From: Davidsoniella eucalypti
Taxonomy: Eukaryota > Ascomycota > Sordariomycetes > Microascales > Ceratocystidaceae
Length of the DNA stretch: 64,000 nucleotides
Assembly: GCA_004009845.1 (NCBI GenBank)
Contig: RMBW01000003.1
Span: 186,001-250,000, forward strand
Direction of reading: 5' to 3'
Shown: positions 60,697-64,000 of the stretch, one piece after another
Numbering within the stretch: position 1 is the first letter of the stretch
How the letters are laid out: each line of letters opens with the position of its first letter
Made by a program: the position numbers and the translations under genes
The notes under the pieces: model-generated
What the model saw: only the letters and a program-made list of their open reading frames with translations
Told to the model about the DNA's origin: nothing
The model's database searches: none

Positions 60697-63568
60697 GCAT
60701 ATGTAGCTTTTGAACCTTACAAGCGAAGACCGAGATCTACAGGAAGATAGCGTCGATTTCAAATTGCTCTGTTTCTAGCTTCTATTCAAGCCTTGTTCTG
60801 AAACGTCGCTTCACCCATAGCTTTGTGACTTATTTTCTCGCCGCTGTGATTCTTCCTGATGGATAGCCTGTATATCTCCTTCGCCCGGTCAACTCGCCGT
60901 TTAATAACGCTTCGGTAGAGCCTGTTTCTTCAGCTCAGCCCGTCAATGATTTATCAATATCGCCGTGATAGATAATAAGCTGGCTCAGTTGATTTGTTGT
61001 CCTCGGAAATATTAGTAAGCCTTAAAAATAGTACAATTTGTTGTTCACCTATATATGCTCCCTCTTCCTTTGTATTGATGGCGCCAGTTATGGTTAGTAT
61101 TGGTTTTTATGTTTATGTAACAAGGCTGTGTCTTGTAGCACTTGCAGGCTTCTAGTCTAACAGTGGATAGACACGCAGCAGCGATATAGCAACCTAGGCA
61201 AAGATATCGACTTGAAGACTAGTTCAACCGTTTACATACTCAATCACGCCCAGATCACACTTAAAGACCCGTTCACAAGGTTTCTAGGCGGGAACCAGCG
61301 TATCCGTATATGTCTCTGAAACAGCAGAAAATGGTGTAAATTTGAATCCTACACGCTCAGTAGAGTATAAAGAACCAACAACATGACACTCGCCCGTTGG
61401 GAACCCTCCGCGGCTGCGGCTTCCATCCTATAGAGGCAACATACAGATAGAAGCACGTACCCGACCCTCTACCTACCAAGGATCCATCTGTATTGCTTAC
61501 TTATTACGGAAGAGCAAAAAAAAGGGACTAGTTGCTGGGTGAGGCTGCTCGTTCTCTGACTGGCTGGGCTGGCTGGATCTCGATGCTAGTGTCTGTGTAT
61601 AACCGAGTACAGTTCGAGCGAGGTAACGTTTATACGCGCTCAAGATCTAGCGATCTTCAAAGTGCCTGGTCACCTCCAAATCAAATGATTATATACTACC
61701 CCTGGTTGATATCATTGTATATTATATATATTCTTTGTATTCTTGCACCCTCCCTTGGCCAAGAACTCAGCAATAGTTGTACATCTGTTTGTTGTATTCG
61801 AAGCTGCTGTGCGAGGCTGAACATGCAGACCACTATTGTAGTCTGTTGCTTACATACTATATATACATTATAGGGTTTGACCATAGATATAGGGAACTGT
61901 CGAAAACTGTCGGACGACAGATTCCCTAGAAATCTCCTTTAGCGGTTTTTTGAAATCACAGAAGCAAGGACTGGGCGGACAAAAAGGCAGTGTACCTGCT
62001 ATACTATCCGCAAGGATCAGATCCGAACTCGATGGCCTAGTCCTTGATGACTATGTAAGTAGTAAATTTGGTCTTCAAAAGCAAAAGAAAAGAAAACTAC
62101 CCTAGTACCGACTCAATGTGCCGTTTCTTTACCTTGCGAAGGGGGCGAAATCGCCGATATTTCCGGGGAAATAGTAGAAACGTTAACTTTAACCAGGTTA
62201 CCTTTAACGAAGAAAAAAAGAATTCAAGGAAGAGAAGATCGATATTGTGACTGATTCATGAAAGCTTCCTTAATATTCTATTTTCCAAATAAGCAACCTT
62301 GTTTTGCTGATAACATTCCTACAAGCCACCTTCACCACAAAAATCAACACATACATATGAGTGGATGAAGATACGAGGGTAGATTAAACAAATCGTGAAA
62401 TAAAGACTCTAGCTTGTATCATTGTCTTCATTGGCTTCATGGACAAGTTTCTTTTTCTCACTAGGACCAGAAAACAGCTAAGAAGCAGGTTGACTTACAC
62501 TTTGCCCTCACTGTTTCTGACTTGAATTACATGGATTGGAAAAGAGACCAAGTTGCAGACGATCTATTACTTTGATCAAACGAATAGGTGCCTCAACAAC
62601 ATAACAGATGACCAGAATAGGAAATATCCGCAGCACAGGCCTATAGAAATACTACATATGGAGTTCCGTACACTATGCAAGTGCATTATATATCACGTCA
62701 CCATACTAGCAGAAATTAGAGCGGTGGTAGTTTGAGCACATACGTTTAGCTGGGACTTTGAGAAGCAAAGTACTCAGGTTACTGCATGGAGTTATGGAAT
62801 ACTTGATCTCTTAGTAGTAGCAGAACTTGAGCCTGATAGTTGTTTCGGCTCTTAGAAGCCTCTTCCCTGATAGAGAATCTCGAGGAATGCTATATTTATC
62901 GATGCCACTTACAATTTGGCAAGTCACTAGATTTGACTTGCTTTTTTCCTGTCAACAACACAATCCATGATTCCACGCATACTCACTTACCAACTACAGT
63001 CACCGGCAGCAGTTGTTTGATATTTGGAATTCATGTGCTGCAATGTACTGTGCATAGCATACCAAGGCTCAAGTCAATAGTCGGTGAGCTTTGATTGCTT
63101 TGGATCAGTTTTCAAGGAGACAAAAGACTTGCTCAAACAGATGCGAGTTTCATCAGAAGCCTTGTATAGTAGACAACATATGCTATTTGTTTTTCGCTTT
63201 CTGTCTACCCCAAGAGCATGCGGATATCATATCCAGAGCTACTAAGCAGTGTCAGGAATGTTGCCGCATCACAGCCATCCACGGATGCATTATATCTGAT
63301 GATTCTATATACATGGTTGCCTCCCGACTCACTGTCTCTTCATGCGGCTGTATGTATGTACAGCAGACAAATCATGCTGTAAACATAGCGCGGAAGGCAA
63401 TTTCTGGAACACTAATGTATCGAGAGGCGTCCTTGATCCACCTACTATTGTTCACGAGGATGATGTTTTTAATCATAAGGAGCATCTGTATTTAGCCGCG
63501 TGCGTATATACGGATGGTATATTGCTCACATAGTGCGTGAGAGCCCGGTCATAATAGTAGACAAGAGA

Positions 63569-63592
63569 GGGAGGGGGCTGGGGGTGAGCGGG
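63569..63592 (+). repeat. G-quadruplex motif
   Basis: Four G-runs of 3, 5, 5 and 3 nt with loops of 1, 2 and 5 nt, in otherwise gene-free sequence near the right end. Confidence 0.6.
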
Positions 63593-63951
63593 CAGGCCAG
63601 AGACAATGTTTCTAGCTTTTTGAAACCACGAAAGCTAAGAGACAAGTTATACTGAGTAAATGTCGGGTCGGAAACGTCAAAACTACGAAATACGCAGAGA
63701 ACAGTAACTAAAGAGGGGTAGTAGTGATAATATCATCTTAGGTGATGGACTTGGGAGCTATGTTGGTAAAGGTCCGTCACGCAACATGATAAGATTAGCT
63801 GAAGTAAACCTGGGATCTGGACCAAACTAACACGAACTGTCTATCTAAACGTTATCGGTTTGTGTCGTACCCGATGTTATTATTAAACAACAAGGTTCGT
63901 CGTGTAGCCAGCCTATGGAATTATGAAAATAATATTGTCATACCAAACAGT

Positions 63952-63980
63952 AGGGTTAATGCAGGGTTAATGCAGGGTTA
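63952..63980. repeat. 11-bp tandem repeat AGGGTTAATGC
   Basis: Two perfect units (63952-63962, 63963-63973) and a 7-nt partial third unit. AGGGTTA overlaps the fungal telomere unit TTAGGG, but the TAATGC spacer makes this a minisatellite rather than telomere sequence. Confidence 0.85.
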
Positions 63981-64000
63981 GAAAGCAGGCAACCGTTAGC

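Larger units (their letters stand above)
60211..64000. other. intergenic right end, 3.8 kb
   Basis: The left part is the likely asparaginyl-tRNA synthetase promoter. Plus-strand open frames of 113 and 134 codons (61532-61873, 63091-63495) have Cys/Ile-rich random-looking products and no domain. Apart from the hairpin, G-quadruplex motif and 11-bp tandem repeat listed separately, nothing is seen. Confidence 0.45.

Noticed and set aside
63091..63495. 134-codon plus frame near the right end
   Set aside because: Random Cys/Ile-rich composition, no domain, no supporting splice or promoter signals.

Overview
The window looks like nuclear DNA of a filamentous ascomycete (Pezizomycotina). The evidence is a NoxB-type fungal NADPH oxidase, a Gti1/Pac2 (WOPR) regulator, a mitochondrial asparaginyl-tRNA synthetase and an allantoate-permease-type MFS transporter. 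Introns have GTAAGT/GTATGT/GTGAGT-like donors, CTAAC-like branch sites and AG acceptors, and most are 55-95 nt. No bacterial operon structure, CRISPR array, rRNA, convincing tRNA or transposon-encoded protein was seen. The species is not identified.

Seven protein genes can be supported, all on the minus strand. From left to right they are: an MFS transporter whose 3' end runs off the window (<70-1383); a Ser/Thr-rich single-pass cell-surface protein (3471-4858); NADPH oxidase NoxB (12107-13904); a Ubc4/5-type E2 ubiquitin-conjugating enzyme with five exons (18672-19646); glutaryl-CoA dehydrogenase with three exons (21362-22798); a WOPR-domain transcription regulator with one exon (32790-34223); and mitochondrial asparaginyl-tRNA synthetase with three exons (58164-60210). 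The exon models were rebuilt by hand from splice signals, reading phase and family motifs. The coding parts sum to about 9.1 kb, or about 14% of the window.

The rest is unusually gene-poor for an ascomycete: about 2, 7.2, 4.8, 1.7, 10, 24 and 3.8 kb without a recognisable gene. The two largest gaps flank the WOPR regulator. They hold simple repeats, homopolymer tracts, many copies of the palindrome TACATGTA, a G-quadruplex motif beside a pyrimidine minisatellite upstream of the WOPR gene, and a pair of diverged direct repeats 1.56 kb apart (about 48.9 and 50.5 kb). Between those repeats are splice-like signals that may mark an unrecognised or decayed gene.

The genes do not form a pathway cluster. 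They cover transport, wall/surface sensing, ROS signalling, ubiquitin conjugation, lysine/tryptophan catabolism, developmental control and mitochondrial translation. NoxB, the surface protein and the WOPR regulator are all of kinds linked to morphogenesis and host or surface interaction in fungi, but nothing here shows that they are co-regulated.
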